64,000 bases of DNA from Porodaedalea pini (Eukaryota; Basidiomycota; Agaricomycetes; Hymenochaetales; Hymenochaetaceae), in NCBI GenBank assembly GCA_002794775.1, contig NBAY01000009.1, forward strand, positions 1 to 64,000. Reading direction: 5' to 3'. Made by a program: the position numbers and the translations under genes. Below are positions 1-12,309 of the stretch, piece after piece. Position 1 is the stretch's first letter; each line of letters opens with the position of its first letter. Below the pieces are notes generated by a model. The model searched no databases and was not told the DNA's origin. It worked only from the letters and a program-made list of their open reading frames with translations.

Positions 1-1996
1 GGACGCGCGAGACCGTGGAACGAATTCGAGTTAGACGATTGCGGAGCAGATAAGTAAGAATACGCGTAGTTGTTGGTGTCATTATCGTTCACAGTAGCAT
101 TAGTCGCAAAATCATTATTAGCGGAATCAGAATTGGAGTTAGAGAAGGTGTTGGCATTAGGGGTTGCGCAGCCATCATCAGTCAGGTACCGCGTGCACAG
201 CGGTAGTGGTGCACGATAGGGGCCATACGCATACGCGGTCGAGTCATCCGCAGCGTAGTTGGCGTCGACAATGTCCGGTTCGATTTTCACGCGGACGGCG
301 GCGGGATCAGTGCCAGTGCCGTCGTTGGATCCATAGCCGTGTACCAATCCAGGTCGAGAGTTAGGATAGTGTCCAGAGGCCCAACGCATGTCCATGCCGT
401 CGAATTCAAAACCAAGCGCGCCCACGTCCGAGCGAGGCGAGAGTAAGTCCGTATCCGACCCAGCCGTTGACATCACCGCCGATGTAGATGTAGACGCAGA
501 CGCAGACGCGGTAGGGGTCCAGTCCATATCGACGGGAGGATAAATAGGAGCCGGAGGGAGCGGGGGAAGCGGGGGAAGCGGCGTGTAGGGTGTGAAGGGT
601 GTATTGTAGGATGGCATAGGTGGGGAAGAGGAAGTAGAAGACGCAGAGCGAGACATGGAGGAAGACGTGTTCATGGTGTTTGAGATTGAGTTCACAGTCG
701 AGGATGTGTTTGAAGAAGGACCGTGTAGATATGAATAGGTCGAATAGGAAGCAGCAGAGGAAGCCGTTGCCGAAGCCAAAGCCGTAGACGAGAAGCGCGG
801 GGGCGCAGCATAGGAGACCGGAGAATGGCGAACGTACGCATACGCAGGCGTGATCGCAGTTGCAGAATAGGAGCGAGGGAAGGAAGGGGAGTCCGAAGTA
901 GGAGGTCCGCAGCCTAGTAAATCAGCTGTTCGACGGCGGCGAAAAAAGGCAGGAGGAGACCTACGCGTGTTGCTGTTGCCGTCGGCGGTTCCATTCGCGC
1001 TTCCATTCCCATTGGCATCGAGCGAGTCCATTGGTTCGCCCATAAGCAAATCGAGCCCGTTGTGCGGGTATTCTGTCCCTGAGACGGTTCCACCGAGGCC
1101 ATTACTATAAAGTGAGCGCCTCGAAGGACGCGAAGAGGCTACATGGGAGTGAACGCGCGGAGGAATAGGGTGGCCGTTCGAGAGAACGAGTACACCCGAG
1201 GCAGAGCTCGAAGGCTGGCCTTGCCCGCCATGGTGCGCCGACGTCCCCGTGTCCGAGCCATCCAACGCGTGCTCGTAGTGCGCTCGCGTGTGCGGATGGA
1301 CATGACCAGGCGGGAACGAGCGATCGTGGGCATTGGACTGGGACTGAGGATGGGAGCCGGTTGGGGAGGGCGGAGACGCGCTGCGCTGCTCAGGGGTGAG
1401 GGTCGAGGTCGCGGAGAGAGGCGTGCCAAGGCCCGCCGTCGCACCCGCACCCGCAGTCAGGCTCTGGAGCGGCGGGAGTGAAATCGCGGGCGGGGAAGTC
1501 GAACCCGCGCTCGTGCTCGCGCCTGGGGTGGAAAGGGGACCCGGTGAGCGCAGCGAGGAGGAGGCGGAGGCGGAGGCGGAATGACCTTTGATCATGCCGT
1601 TCTGCGCGAGAAACCCCTTGATCTTGCCGCGCAGCTCCGTGACGCTGTTGCCCTCCTGTGCGAGATCGATGAGGGCGCGAAAAATAGAGAGAAAGGAGAG
1701 AGGGACATACGCGCATCCAGTCAGGACGCTTCGCGCCGAAGCCGAGGCACTGGAGACGGAGACGGACACAGGTCTGGCAGGAGCCCTCCGCGTCGGGCTT
1801 CTCGTCACATTTCTGTCGCGTCGGTGAGTTCCTTGTCGAGAAACGCGAGACCAAAGATATAAAAGCGGACCTTTCTGCGTATCCTGCAAGTGTAGCAGCC
1901 GCTCTTCGCGCGGACTGCGCCCTTGGGCTTCGAGCCTGGGCGTTTTGGAGTCAGTGAGCCTGCAGACATGGAGCGATCACGGTGGTCGTCGACCAT
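1..1996 (-). CDS. Zn(II)2Cys6 fungal transcription factor, C-terminus off the left edge
   Basis: Three exons on the minus strand: 1996-1871, 1812-1711 and 1655 to the window edge, with introns of 58 and 55 bp that keep the frame. The N-terminal binuclear zinc cluster reads SGCYTCRIRRKKCDEK, then a 7-residue spacer and SCQTCVRLRLQC, supplying the six zinc cysteines; the first intron cuts between the two Lys of RRKK. Downstream comes FGAKRPDWMR and, across intron 2, a short conserved helix ending GMIKGH, an arrangement I associate with one basidiomycete regulator family that usually ends in a Fungal_trans_2 domain. The rest of exon 3 is a long Ser/Thr/Pro/Asn-rich region and stays open to position 1, so the protein exceeds about 620 residues. 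It should bind DNA in the nucleus; its targets cannot be read from sequence. It faces a very long gene-free upstream region. Confidence 0.9.
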
Positions 1997-3226
1997 ACAA
2001 CAGATGGGAGCGCGTAGAGCAGATTGACAACAATGAGGAGAACAAGGATGAGAAGAGAGCGAGAGGAGGAACAGCGATCGACCGGGGAACAGGGAACAAG
2101 AGGGCGTGCTTAAGTACAGAGGGGCGCTAAGTGGGCGCTCGGACTCCCCACAGGCTTTCCTCTTTGAGAATTTCTATCTATTTTTTATCCGAATTGTATT
2201 GTTTGGGACCCCCGGACACCCGATTATGGGCTTAGGTGCAGTTGACGCCCGATGTTAGCGGAAGTAAATCCTGGGTATCCAGATTCACGCCAAGCTAACC
2301 CTAAATAGATAATAATATGCACATATACGCCCACAATTGTTCTAGTACTCCTACTTCCCTTTATATGTACCTGGAGTACGTTACCTCATCTTCAGATCGC
2401 ATTAATATTAATATTTCAAATCCATATCCAACGTTGGCCAATGCTTGTTTGTCCAATCGAGTTCGCCGCCCTCGATTAATATTCCCAGCCGATGTCGAGC
2501 TGCCTTCTCTTCCGCCACAGCTCCTCGTCTAGCACGCACCTGGCCGTCCCTTTGTCTCGCCCAAATTCAATGTCAGCTTCATTTCCGAGCCAGCTCGTTT
2601 CATCTTCTGGTTCTGCACGCATCGAACAATCAACGGCGGTGCCGCGCGATGGGCCTCGCTCTCGACGCGCCTGCGTTGCCAGCGACCCACAGGCTGACTG
2701 GAATTTGCGCTTTGTTCTCCAATCCCGGTCATCACCGCTGCTACGCGCACCCGCACAATCACCTACTCCCGCTGCGCCCCAAGGGCGATCCTTCCTCCTT
2801 CGCTCCCCTCCTAACGATCGATATCACCCAACCCCCAGCCCTCCGTCACAGCTCTTCTTCGAAAATGCGGTGTCCTCTGCTACATAGACCCCATCAGCTG
2901 GCGTAAAGGCGTGTAATGCTCACTTGTCCACTTGCTGCTTTTGCTCCCCTTTCTGGATTGCTTCGAACGTTACGGAATGGCTTCTGAATCGAGGTGGTAG
3001 TGCAGAGAGAAAGAACCCTTGTTCATGAACCTGTGGACGGCATGCACTTATCTGTTTGGACAGGACCGAGGACTTTCGGTCGCCGCGTCAAAGGCCACCT
3101 CTCCGTCCCAGTCTCATGCTATCTCCCGCAAGCACATACCCGCATGCTCACGCATTCGCCCCCGGTCGCGCGCCTGTCACCCCATATTTATTTATACTCC
3201 TTCTCCCCCTCACGTCGCACATCGCA

Positions 3227-3229
<3 letters not shown>

Positions 3230-3262
<33 letters not shown>
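3230..3262. repeat. Hexanucleotide tandem repeat (GAGCCT), about 5.5 copies
   Basis: Perfect GAGCCT repeats in non-coding DNA upstream of the Zn2Cys6 gene. The unit length is a multiple of three, so the repeat makes repetitive open frames on both strands that should not be taken as genes. Confidence 0.9.
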
Positions 3263-4620
3263 ATTTGAGTTTATTTAGGCGATAAAGAGGCTCAGTACCA
3301 GCGGGCCCTTGTCATGGTGTATACCTACGCCCTTCTCGCGTTTCTACTCGGCTTCCGTCGCTCGTAGCGGAGTTTCTCCCACTAGTAGATGCTCCAACCT
3401 CGTGTCTCGACTCACGCAGACGCTTCTTCCTTTCCCTTCCTTAAGCCTGCTTCTCCATAGACTTCGCGTTCGCAACTCTGCGAATTTGAAAATCCCGGAG
3501 CGCGGGTTTCGGTCCTCGCGAACATCCTCAAGAAGGCAATGCCAACGTAAATGTCAATCGAGATGGACATTGTTAGCAATGTTTGCGAACAACGGCACAC
3601 ACAGCCTCTCGCCCACCGACTCCGAGTCCGCATGGCTCACATCTTCTACACCGACACCAACGCAAAACACAACAGAAAAAAGGGGCCATGCTTATCACCA
3701 ATCTTTTGTTCAGATGATTATCGTCTCTCATCGCGCGGTTCCTCTCATTCCTCATTCCGGCACTCACACCTAGAACTCTCGGGCCAACGATGAACAACGA
3801 ATTGTACTAGTGTTGATGATATCAAGCTGACAACACACCTACGCACCGACACCCGTCTCCGAGCTCTTCCATTCCGTTAATATTCTTGATTGAGATTCAA
3901 TCCGCAGTTAGACTTGTGTCGGAGTCGGGTCGGTGGCTCTGTGCACCGACGAAGTCTGAGCCAAACCCCCACACTACGCGTCCGTCATCGTGACTTCTCT
4001 GTCTTGTTATTGATAACAGTCGAGCTGTTGACGACTAGACATGCATATGGATCGAAAGCACGGTAGACAGCGCGCGGCGAAAAGAAGCCACGCCGGGCGC
4101 TTCACCCGATCTGCAAAGAGGCGCCCAGTTGCGAACCGCGCCATATGCATGTGAATATTAATGCATGTAGTACTGACAAAGCTGGGACAAAGGAAGGCCT
4201 GGAATCTCGATTGTCGTGCGGGCACGCGTGTATGCTGTGTTCTTCTGACGTCTTCTCTCCAACCGAGACCGTAGCTGAGGTGGGAAGCACATGCACCTGC
4301 ACCTGCTCTGCGCCTATGCGTATTAATTGGGTTCAATCGTCCAAAACACAGCGGACATACGGAATGGACTCGCCATCGGGTGCAGTTGCAACTTCTCCAT
4401 CCACAACGATGCTGGATCACCGCGGCTGGGGCCACACATCACCACCGTCACCACCATCATCAATACGCGTGTCCGAGATGCCCACAGGCATTCGAGCTTC
4501 CTGTTTCATCATTCCAATCACTCCGACACAGCCGTTCCACACTGATTTTTTCGAAAGGCGCATCAGCCCGGATCGCAGCTGCATCACTAGAAAAGGCCCC
4601 AAATCGCCTAGTACTAATAG

Positions 4621-4650
4621 TTGCGGTGTTGCGGTGTTGCGGTGTTGCGG
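4621..4650. repeat. Octamer tandem repeat (TTGCGGTG), about 3.75 copies
   Basis: Three full TTGCGGTG units followed by TTGCGG, in non-coding DNA. No gene overlaps it with any support. Confidence 0.85.
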
Positions 4651-6441
4651 AGTACGTCATCCCCTCGACAAGCCCCGGGCCAAGCTCTTTTGATTCACGC
4701 GTGCGATACTGCTGTTCGATCGATCGTCCGTCTGCGAAATTCGCTTTACACAGCTTGATTTTGCGGAAGGCCCGGGTGAGATCGAGGTACGAGCCCTGGG
4801 TGGACGGGGATCGGAGATGACGTGCTCTGCCTCCGCCCCCGCGCGCGGGACTAATGGGTGGTACCTTGCTTTGCCTTTGTTCTTTGTTTTGACATAAACG
4901 CGACACATGTAGTCAAATTCAAGGCACACGATCCAGGCCGTTGTGGACCATTGGGCCTTCTCCGTGGGGCCGGGGGGAGGGGGGGCACCTTCGCGGCCTC
5001 GTTCCCGCACGACGCGTGTGGTGCGACCTTGTACTCTCATTAATATTCTCCCTTGCTTATCCGCCCGTGAGAAGACCGCATCGTCCGCATTAATATTGCA
5101 ATAATGATCGGCCCCATATGCATGCACTCGTATTTCAAATACGAGCCGCATAGCATAGGTCCTTTCGCGTAACGATTGCCTCACAGCAAACCGACGACGA
5201 CGAACCTCATCATATGCATGGCCTAGAACTGAAACGCGTTTTACCATCATCCAATCCAGAATGCGACTTAATCTTCTCGAGATGTATGCAATACTGATCA
5301 TTTGAACATATTTCAATGTCGCGTATCTGCTTTATCTGTAAAAAACCTCAGTAAAAAAAGAGGATACAAGACACACTCACCACTAGTAGTAGTGCTGACA
5401 GAACCCCGCGAGCCTATCGAAAACAATGGGCGCTCATCCAATCAAACCCATAAAGACTCAGGAGGCAAAGAAGCCGGGTTTTAAGAATAGAAATTTCGAA
5501 GCTGGCTTCATAATATCATATATACTGCTGAATGCGTAGGAGTGACGGGACGCGGGAGTACGTGGTGCAGATCGGAGAGCCGGGCGGGTGGCGGCTCGAT
5601 TCCGCGCTCGGCACAATTACGATATGGGCTCTTGGAGTTGGACTCGAGGACGAGGGCGAAAGTCCTGCAGGTCTAGCTCGCGCGGAAATAGACACGGACA
5701 CAGGCTTCTCTTACGCATAGCGAGCGGAGCGCGCCACAGCCATCCAAGTTGGAACAGCACGCGGAGCAACGCCGCGATAGAACAAAAGGGATAACTCCGA
5801 GTCCGTGAAACCTTGGAGTTGGATCGAGTCCGACGACGCGCACACGTTCACAGCAGCAGCAGCAACTCAGGCCTGGGTTCTCGTTATACTAGTACTTACG
5901 TCTCCGCAAGCTGGAACAAATTAAAACATGCGGCGAATCGCGATCGAAAGAAGATAAAAACAAAGCGGGACATGTACACGCACGTGGGTCCAATCATTGA
6001 TCGGCGGCACCGCAAATCGACATTTCGGTCACTCGGGCAACGTGCCGATCACACCGTTCTCCGACTTTATGCCCGTTCGCTTAGCCGCGGGTCTGAATTT
6101 CCCGAGTCGCGTCCTCGACTCGACTTTGTCCACACACTTGAAGTAGCAGTGAAGATTAGAGAAGTGACGAGTTAGTAGTTGGGGATATCGCGTCGTTATC
6201 GATAACCGTATGTATCCATTGGGGGACTGACCGATGCGTTTTGCGTGGAGGCCGTGCTTGGAAATGAACCCGTCACGGTGTGGCAAGAAATTCTGATGAA
6301 ATATCGTTCATTGTTACGAAACCAGATGATATTCGGATAGGAGTAGAGCTCAGCTCGCCTGCCCCTCTTCTTCCATGAAACAAAAAAAAAAGTGATGGCC
6401 GAGGTGGGATGGGAGCAATCCCGGGAGTAACGTATGCATTG

Positions 6442-6455
6442 CCCCCCCCCCCCCC
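6442..6455. repeat. C14 homopolymer
   Basis: Fourteen consecutive C on the plus strand in non-coding DNA. The exact length is prone to sequencing error. Confidence 0.85.
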
Positions 6456-9400
6456 TTTGTGCCCCCGACTCGGAATTGACATTCTCCGAGCCGAGTAAAC
6501 GAACATATTGTGGTGAGAACACAGCTGGAGCGTGCGCAGTGCACGCTGAGACGGCCATCAGCACACTCCGTATGACAAGAATCCACCCATGTCTTCGACG
6601 TGCGCCATCGGGACGACTCGAATCGAGAGAGGTCTTCGAGCCGCTATCCGACCGCATTCAATTTTCCAACGTCAAGATGCACTGTCATATGCAACGAAGA
6701 CCAGCCGCGCCTCCGTGATAGTACTAGTGATGACTGTTCGCTGGTTCAGCGGCCATGATACACCAGAGATATCAAGTCGCTAGGAAATCTCGCCGAGTTT
6801 TTGCCAAAAAAAAAACAAAAAATTTGATGTTTGAGAGACCACAGCCAGTGTTCTTTCTCTCTAGTTACACGGTACACGATGGCGATAACTGCTGATACTG
6901 ATTCTGCGCCGAGTGTTATGGTTGGAAAGAATGGAAGAAAATAATCATCTAATAAATTGGAGATAGGTTCGTCTACTCGCACCTATGGCACCTAACCCGA
7001 GCCTAGGGTTCAGTCCAGACTTCCAAATTCTATCTGAAGCATGCCATCCGAGCGGCTGACCTCCTAAGCCATTAAGGACCTGAGGACAAACTGTGGCTAA
7101 TTTTTATCACCTTATCACCGTTTTTAAAAAAAATATAACCTGCAGAACTATGGAGATGAGTTTTAAGGTGCCGTAAACCTCAGAAAAGGGAAGTACAGCT
7201 TGCGATCCTCCTGGCACTCTCGTACAGTCCTTGACGGCTAGCTCCAGGCTTCCTCGACCTTGTCCCTGCCATTCTCAGGTACTCGGGTGGAGGCGCGCAA
7301 TAACACGTTCCATCTTCAGGAAGCACTTGTCAATTCTACGATTTTGATAGTTCTCGATCGCACAGCATGGGCAACGGAGCCCTCGGCGCCCTCGTACGTT
7401 ATTAAGAAGTATTACAAGTCTAGACGCTAGAGATCGATAATCACGACCGTGATCGTTGCTTTCATTCACTGCAGGAGGCGGCAGGTTGCGAAGAGATAGA
7501 CGAGGGCGGACAAATAGGCTGTGGGCAGCCTCGGGAAATTTCAAAGGCGCTTGGGCGCATGAATAGAGGGGAATGAAAAATCTTTCGAGTGCAGTAAGTC
7601 GACGAAGTTTCTCCCAGTTTGATCATTTCTGTGTCCAACAGCAGATGAGCCGCGGCAGGTCCACAATCGAGTTCGCCGCGCGCAGCACGTTCTTCCTTGC
7701 TCATTGACGAGAGATCTCATAGAATCGAGGACGAGTATTCCGTCCTTGTAGTCCGGAGCTCAGCGTACCTGACGAAGATATCGATGAGATTTAGCTACTA
7801 GTAGCTTACGACTCAGATCAAATGACGACAAGGTGGACTCACCTTCTTCGAGGAGCTGCACGCGTATCTCAGCGTCTAAGAGAGGTGATGGCCACCGTAA
7901 CTGCACTTCTGGTATTTTTACCTTCTTCGAGATGTTATGAGCGGAGCCAGTGCCGTACGTACTATTCTACGCTGAACATTGTTAATAACCAAACGGGCAA
8001 GATTGTCAGAGCAGTGTAGTCTGACGCACGGATGTTGAATCGGCAAATCTTTTCGAACCCCATCTCGAACCGAACCTCGACGATTCGACCATCGATAAGG
8101 TCGGTATTCAACGTTACACGGAGCGATTCATACGGAAGTGTGAAAGCGCGGTGCAAAGCCACCTGAATTGGGAGGTTTAAGGCGACTGCCGTATTTGTCA
8201 AACACAGATACGAGTGACAGCCCGTGTGTAATGTGCGAGGCAGCCTGAAGGCAATGCTTGTCAGCCGACCAGATATCCAAAGCGATACCGTCAGAATTAC
8301 CCACTAGTACAATCCGACTCGTTTCAGTTCTTTACCTTACAACTACCAGGGACTTCCGAAATCCGATGTTTCGAGATCAAATCGTCGATGTAATTTGAAA
8401 CTACTGATATTCTAGCTTGAATTCGCACTATCTTTTGCGAAACTGGTCCTGAGGATGACAGGTCTGTCAGTTAGTACGTTCCTCGCCTCATATAAATACT
8501 GGAGGGGACGAACTTACGCCCATGCAGGTTCAATATTAATATCTGTTTTCTGTTTCGCCATAGATGGTTCAACTTCGGATAAGCCGATGCAGGATCGAGT
8601 CGGCGTTGTTCGTGATTCAGTGGGACCCCGACGACTCCATGGGAAAACCCAAAATAGCCACGCTAAGTACTAGTCTTAAGAAGTATCAGATTCCCATCGC
8701 GTGGGTCCACACTTCCCATATCGGGAAAATCCCGAGCCAGGGGCGCTGCCGCCTCGCGGCACGCTCAGCTGGGCGGTGAAATCTATCCCTTCTTAGACAG
8801 TCGCGTTGTAACCGCGAGTCTCGATCCAATTGTTGCTGCGCAGCATAGGACGGAGCATCTCTGATGCTGTGGAGGGCCCCTCATCCCAGCCTCGTCGCGT
8901 TTTCGTGGAGAAGTCTGCTGAACCTACTAAGTGAAAGTGGATCAGGAGGAGAAGGGAAGCCGTCTCGTCTCTTCTCTTCCACATTCGAAATCCCTGGATG
9001 TGGCACTTTGCCTCACAATGGGTTTGGTTAACGATGGCAGGGACTCGCAGAGCTTCTAGGAGGCTGAGTCGGTGGGTATGTAACACTAGCCGATTGGGGA
9101 TGCTTTTATTAACAAACTTTCGGAAGCCCTTATTCACTTCTCGGCCTCTCGAACCGGTCCGCGAAAGCGAATGCGTCGTAGGAGCTCAAAGGCAAAGGCA
9201 GTGACCCAACAATTCAAAGACCAACTTTACTGCATCGCACCGACGCTGAAGTGCACAAGGGTTCCCAAAGACAAGCTACATAGCCCCCCTATCGCGCACG
9301 GCACATGTGAAGAAGAGCTGGAGTCGAGGCCACGTTGAATATTCTGTGTTTCAAGTTTTCGAGATCCCTTCCTGATTCTGCTTCTGATGCTGATGGTGTG

Positions 9401-12309
9401 CGTGTGGCCAGCGTGAAAAAACTTCGAAGGAAGGGGTTTGCTCGTTTACTCAGCCCTATTTTCGGCGCTTCCCTTCTCAGGCGCCAAGAAGTCGGCCAGC
9501 TTCGTGGTATTTTCCACAGAATGAAACGGGCTGGGGCATAGTGGTGCGTATCTTTTATGCCTCTAGGAGAACGCGAATGTCCGGGCCAGATACGATCTTT
9601 CTTGCGACACACTAGCCGATGGGAAACAGTCTTTCCTTTTTTCCTTCTCACAATATCGCCTGTCTCTCCTGCGGACAACGAGCTGATATTAAAGGGGAAA
9701 AGGTTGACGGCTGTGCAAAGCGAAACATTCATATATGTAAAGGAAGTGTTCGGAGAGCGGAACTTGCTGATGCACCGACCTCCGAATCTATCGACGATAT
9801 CGAAGTGAGGAAAATGTTTGGCGCATCTCTCTCAACGCGGAAATTTAGGCGCGCGAAGTTGAGCGTGACTCGAAGTTGCATTTTGAGTGCTTCGTTTGGC
9901 CCCAAACCCGAATGCGGGGTATGTACTGAGTTCGAGAATAATACATTCAGTACCACAGGCGAGAAACTCAAAAAGCAAAGCACCGATGCTCACCAGGTTA
10001 GTAAACTCGCAGAGCTTGAATGGAGATTATCCCCGTGCATTCCGAGTCAATTCAGTCACACGAAAACAATCAAGCATCGTGTCTAGAGTATCTATAGACC
10101 GTGTCTGGGGTACATATCTGTGTTCCATTAGTCACCGTCAGCGTCCGAGCTTCTAGGACCTGTGGAAGAGGGGGCGAGTGGAGCGGAAGACAGACACGCT
10201 GTCGGGATTTTACTAATTGGTATATCTGGTCAACAACACCCACAAACCTCACAATCAGCGGGACGAGCCGATGGCTCTGCTACCACATTCTGGCCTCATT
10301 TCTGCCTCTTAGAAGGGAGTCGTTTCTCCTTCTTTTAATGATCTTCTTTGTTCACTCCGGCTAGAACTCGTAGTTGTATAAGGTTGAACTAATCTCGGAC
10401 ACTTCGAAGCGTCGAACTCGATACGGATATCAGAGAATCAGAAAAAGAGAAACAGGAGGACGCACCAGATGCATAACCGAGAACCTGATTGTGGCAGACA
10501 TCCATGCGTTGGGCGAGATGGAGAAAACAGAGTCAGATGGCGGTCTTACGATTCGAATAACTGCTGCCGCACAATTAGCTCGTAACAAAGTTGCCTCCGA
10601 GGCGGTGGAAGTCAAGAAATGGGCGGAGATTGGGGCCGATTCATCGCAAGCAAAAACCCTGTTGCTCCAATCACAGCTGCAGCTCAATCAATATCAATGC
10701 AGTGAGTGAACTGCGCGGAGGAGGTGGTTGGCGCCGGGCCGCACAGAGACTGGTAGAATCAAAGAGTCAAGACGACCGTTGGCGAGGCTGAACTCAAAAC
10801 GCAAATCAAGCACATCCCGACTCGGCGAAGATCGACTCGGTCGATCCCGTCACTCGCTTAGGAAGTCGCCTCCGTGGAACTCGTACATCAACATTGGTGG
10901 CTACCGTCGGCACCGACCGAGTCTGGACTCATATAATCTAGATGGGCAGACGTCAGCTCAATACATGTACAACGCACAAACATTCATTTCCGTATCTACA
11001 ATTAATTGAAACAGCTGCGGTCGGCTGCACTGGCAGTACACCGGCCGTCTCGCAACCCTCAAGCCCCTGCAGGGCATACATATTCATTTATTTCAAAATT
11101 AGTTGACTGGATTTCTATTCGCATCTAAGAGGGTAAGATACGAGAACATCTCTGACACGTTTTATCGGCTGTATACGAGTGCGGTCTAAGGCGGTCTAAG
11201 ACTACTCCGAGGCGTGAGTCTAGCTCGCTGCTCATCCGCCAGCTGACTTACGTCCACCCGAAGAACGTTGCTCCGGTATATTCACAAGTTTGGCCAATAT
11301 CTTCGAGCTCCGTCCCTGTCGTTCTCTTCACTTACGAGAGGACGGCGCTGGCGGCGGAGCACAGGTACAGCTGCAATACAGCATCCGGGTTTGTGTACAT
11401 TCAAGTCGGAGCATGTGCCCTCAGACACGTTGTTTACAATTCTCGTGCACGAACTCGAAGTCTGCCTCCGACCCTTGCTATCAGCCCAGAAAGCCAGCGA
11501 GGGTCAGTTGACATCCTCAAGCTCCTCGCAAGCATGTAAGTTTAATTTGCGGGAATGCCGTACAAATTGCGTGTATGCGCAGATGGCTATTGGCGGCGGA
11601 CACAATCGAACATGACCTGTGAATGCGATTCCGGACCGCTACCGCCTGCTACTTATCGTGCGCGTGGGCAGACCCAGCATCGGGCAAGAAGCCAGACAGT
11701 TCGTGGTGGGTATCAAGGGTCGAGAGTCGAGACAGGTTACATGGTGGCGAAGCGGGTCCATCCTAACCGCATTCGATAAACAAGCTTAAGCTATGCGTCC
11801 GATGCACACACTGACACAGCTTTAGACCTACTTCCGTTGACGTCGCACAGTGTGTCTGCCTATTCAGCATTCATTTCATCATCACAAATGATTTTAGGCC
11901 AATTTGCATGCGGGCACAGAGGGTTTCTGAAAACACAGGAGAGCTGCGGACTGCGGGTCGAGGACGAATAGAGGAAGAGTCAATAATGATGGGCTGAGGA
12001 AAAGATAGCATGAGAATGTAGAAAGGGAGAAGGTCCATACGCAAGAATGGCGTACTTACACTAGAAACAGAGGAGAGAGAAGAGCTGTAATTTGAAGTTG
12101 GGTAAGGAACAATTTTGTGGGATTTTGTGAAAGAGAAGGGGCAGGAGAGAAAGCAGAGAGCAGACATGAATTCGTTAATCCGGTCCAGGTGGGGTTGAAA
12201 ATCCGCAGAAGACAAACAAAAGGAGGTACTCAGCGCACGCTATCACTGAATTGTCACGACTAATAAATAGCAAGGGGAAGACTCGAAGTTTTGTCCCCGC
12301 CCAGACAAT

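Larger units (their letters stand above)
1997..12309. other. Gene-poor interval of about 10 kb
   Basis: I find no gene here that I can support. Open frames reach 219 codons (minus strand, 4657-5316) and 155 codons (plus strand, 9619-10086), but they overlap other frames on both strands and show no domain, signal peptide or believable splice partners. The interval includes the 5' side of the Zn2Cys6 gene, the 3' side of the PH gene (a pyrimidine-rich stretch near 11870-12230 in transcript sense, probably 3' UTR), several short tandem repeats, and a dense set of palindromic AT-rich words such as CATTAATATT and ACTAGTAC. It could be extended promoter DNA of the regulator, a decayed mobile element or an unannotated non-coding RNA region. 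Confidence 0.6.

Noticed and set aside
4657..5316. 219-codon open frame on the minus strand
   Set aside because: Overlaps other long frames on the opposite strand in GC-rich DNA; the translation is Arg-rich with no domain and no splice partners.
9619..10086. 155-codon open frame with several Cys
   Set aside because: No recognisable family, the Cys spacing is irregular, and one frame of this length is expected by chance in a 10-kb interval.
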